Shown in pieces: positions 12,976-14,008 of a stretch of 14,008 nucleotides of DNA (position 1 is the first letter of the stretch; every line of letters starts with the position of its first letter). The stretch comes from JACCZP01 sp050997195 (GTDB lineage Bacteria > Actinomycetota > Thermoleophilia > Solirubrobacterales > Thermoleophilaceae), in assembly GCA_050997195.1 (NCBI GenBank), contig JBPCRE010000068.1, positions 1 through 14,008 of the forward strand, read 5' to 3'. Under the pieces are notes generated by a model, which ran no database searches, had not been told where the DNA came from, and worked only from the letters and a program-made list of their open reading frames with translations. Made by a program: the position numbers and the translations under genes.

Positions 12976-14008
12976 GAGCGCTCGGCGATGTAGGCGGCCA
13001 CCTCGCGCTCGGCGGCCGAGAGCTTGGCCGTGACCTTCGTGCGCACGAGCGCCTCGAGGGCCTCGTCGCCGAGCTTCGACACCACCGGCTCGAAGTAGCC
13101 CTCCACCAGGATGCGCACCGCCTCGGTGCGCGGAATGCCGCGGGTCATCATGTAGTAGACGAGCTCCTCGTCCACCTCGCCCACGGTCCCGCCGTGCGAG
13201 GCCGACACGTTGTCGGTCTCCACGATCAGCGACGGGATGGCGTCGGCCTTCGCCTTCGGCGAGAGCAGCATCGAGTGGGTCTGCAGGTAGGTGTGGGTGT
13301 TCTGGGCGCCGTGGGCGATCCTGATGAGGCCCTCGTAGGAGGCCCGCGAGCTGCCGGTGAGCGCGCCCTTCCACACCGTGTCCCCGGTGGTGTCGCCCTG
13401 CTCGTGCTGGTCGGTGGTGAAGAGGTCGAGGTGCTCGTCGCCCTCGGTGAAGTAGAGGCCGTTCTGGCGCATGCCCGAGCCGCGCTCGGCCGTGATCAGG
13501 TCGAGGACCTGCTTGGTCAGGTGCCCGCCGAGGTGGAGGGGCACCCACGAGCAGTGGGCGTCGCGGCCCACCTCCACGCGCTTGATGGAGATGTCGTAGA
13601 CCTCGCCCTTGCCCCAGTCCTGGAGGTGGGCGAGCGCCACCTGGGCGCCCTCCTCGAGGTAGAGCTCGAAGGCGCCCGCGTGCAGCGCCTGGCCCTCGAG
13701 GCCGGGAGCCAGGCAGTACTCGCGCACGCGGCACTCGGCGAAGCGGGACACCACGCCGAGCGTGTGCGCGTACTGCGCGGTGCCCGGCTCGTCGATCAGG
13801 TACACGTTCTGGATCGGCTTCTCGGCCCGCACCTCGGGCGGCACGTGGAGGAAGGCGCCGCCCGTCCACAGGGCCGCGGTGGCGGCCGAGAACTTGCCCT
13901 CCTCGGCGGAGAGCCGCTTCAGGTACCAGCGCTCCACGAGCTCGGGGTGCTCCTCGGCCGCCTGCTCGAGCGAGGGGAGCACCACTCCCTGCTCGGCCAG
14001 CGCCGGGT
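12972..14008 (-). CDS. sufD: Fe-S cluster assembly protein SufD (N terminus outside window)
   Basis: Component of the SufBCD scaffold complex; SufD partners SufB and the SufC ATPase. The frame is open to the right edge, continuing as PALAEQGVVLPSLEQA, so the gene begins outside the window; the GTG at 13985 is internal. About 345 residues are visible: HPELVERWYLKRL, the following KFSAATAALWTGGAFLHVP, then a beta-helix region and the family C-terminal block SRASYEGLIRIAHGAQNTHT, KADAIPSLIVETDNVSASHG and TRGIPRTEAVRILVEGYFEP. Several of these segments are shared with SufB. SufD is preferred because of the C terminus (EALVRTKVTAKLSAAEREVA) and its position right before sufS. The last codons overlap the sufS start. 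sufB and sufC are expected beyond the window. Confidence 0.88.
   Translation of the reverse strand, partial: PALAEQGVVLPSLEQAAEEHPELVERWYLKRLSAEEGKFSAATAALWTGGAFLHVPPEVRAEKPIQNVYLIDEPGTAQYAHTLGVVSRFAECRVREYCLAPGLEGQALHAGAFELYLEEGAQVALAHLQDWGKGEVYDISIKRVEVGRDAHCSWVPLHLGGHLTKQVLDLITAERGSGMRQNGLYFTEGDEHLDLFTTDQHEQGDTTGDTVWKGALTGSSRASYEGLIRIAHGAQNTHTYLQTHSMLLSPKAKADAIPSLIVETDNVSASHGGTVGEVDEELVYYMMTRGIPRTEAVRILVEGYFEPVVSKLGDEALEALVRTKVTAKLSAAEREVAAYIAERS

Noticed and set aside
11728..12993. Long plus-strand open frame of 421 codons opposite sufS
   Set aside because: Its product is His/Gly/Ala-rich and without motifs, as expected for the complement of a GC-rich gene; sufS on the other strand has every catalytic residue.
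12976..13869. Long upstream extension of the SufS frame to 13869
   Set aside because: It runs on the same strand through sufD in another frame, is Arg/Ala/Gly-rich and has no desulfurase homology; the GTG at 12975 overlapping the sufD stop is the natural start.

Overview
The window is about 14 kb of very GC-rich, gene-dense DNA with many GTG/TTG starts, 4-nt gene overlaps and short AT-rich islands at promoters. This fits a high-GC actinobacterium. The mix of a SufD/SufS/SufU iron-sulfur system, Fur-family zinc control and a Streptomyces-like PHO box suggests an actinobacterium, possibly of the Thermoleophilia/Solirubrobacterales type, but the lineage is a guess. No rRNA, tRNA, CRISPR array or transposase was seen.

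Layout. (1) 1-1758, plus strand: the 3' part of an iron-type (FbpB-like) ABC permease and its ATPase. (2) 1768-3116, plus: a hairpin, four 11-bp units resembling a PHO box, a -10 element, and a secreted phytase-like esterase gene starting at a TTG. (3) 3113-4709: a minus-strand Lrp/AsnC regulator divergent from a plus-strand EamA transporter, probably a regulated exporter pair. (4) 4561-5613, minus: a patatin-like phospholipase whose 3' end overlaps the EamA frame by 149 nt. (5) 5685-9746: a metal island. On the minus strand znuA-znuC-znuB are coupled by 4-nt overlaps and followed by a Fur/Zur-type regulator and sufU. Divergently, on the plus strand, lies a 64-residue protein that is 36% histidine. 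A palindromic AT-rich candidate operator sits in the shared intergenic region. (6) 9747-10029: a gene-free stretch with a long nested inverted repeat. (7) 10005-11656, plus: a complete hipBA-type toxin-antitoxin pair with a candidate operator over its -10. (8) 11653-14008, minus: sufS and the C-terminal part of sufD, overlapping by 4 nt.

How the parts fit. The Znu-type importer, Zur-type regulator, zinc-dependent sulfur acceptor SufU and histidine-rich peptide make a coherent zinc import, sensing, buffering and use module. SufU is separated from its sulfur donor SufS by this module and by hipBA, so the Fe-S assembly genes are split. The most novel-looking item is the histidine-rich peptide divergent from znuACB, in a locus where the substrate-binding protein itself lacks the usual histidine-rich loop.
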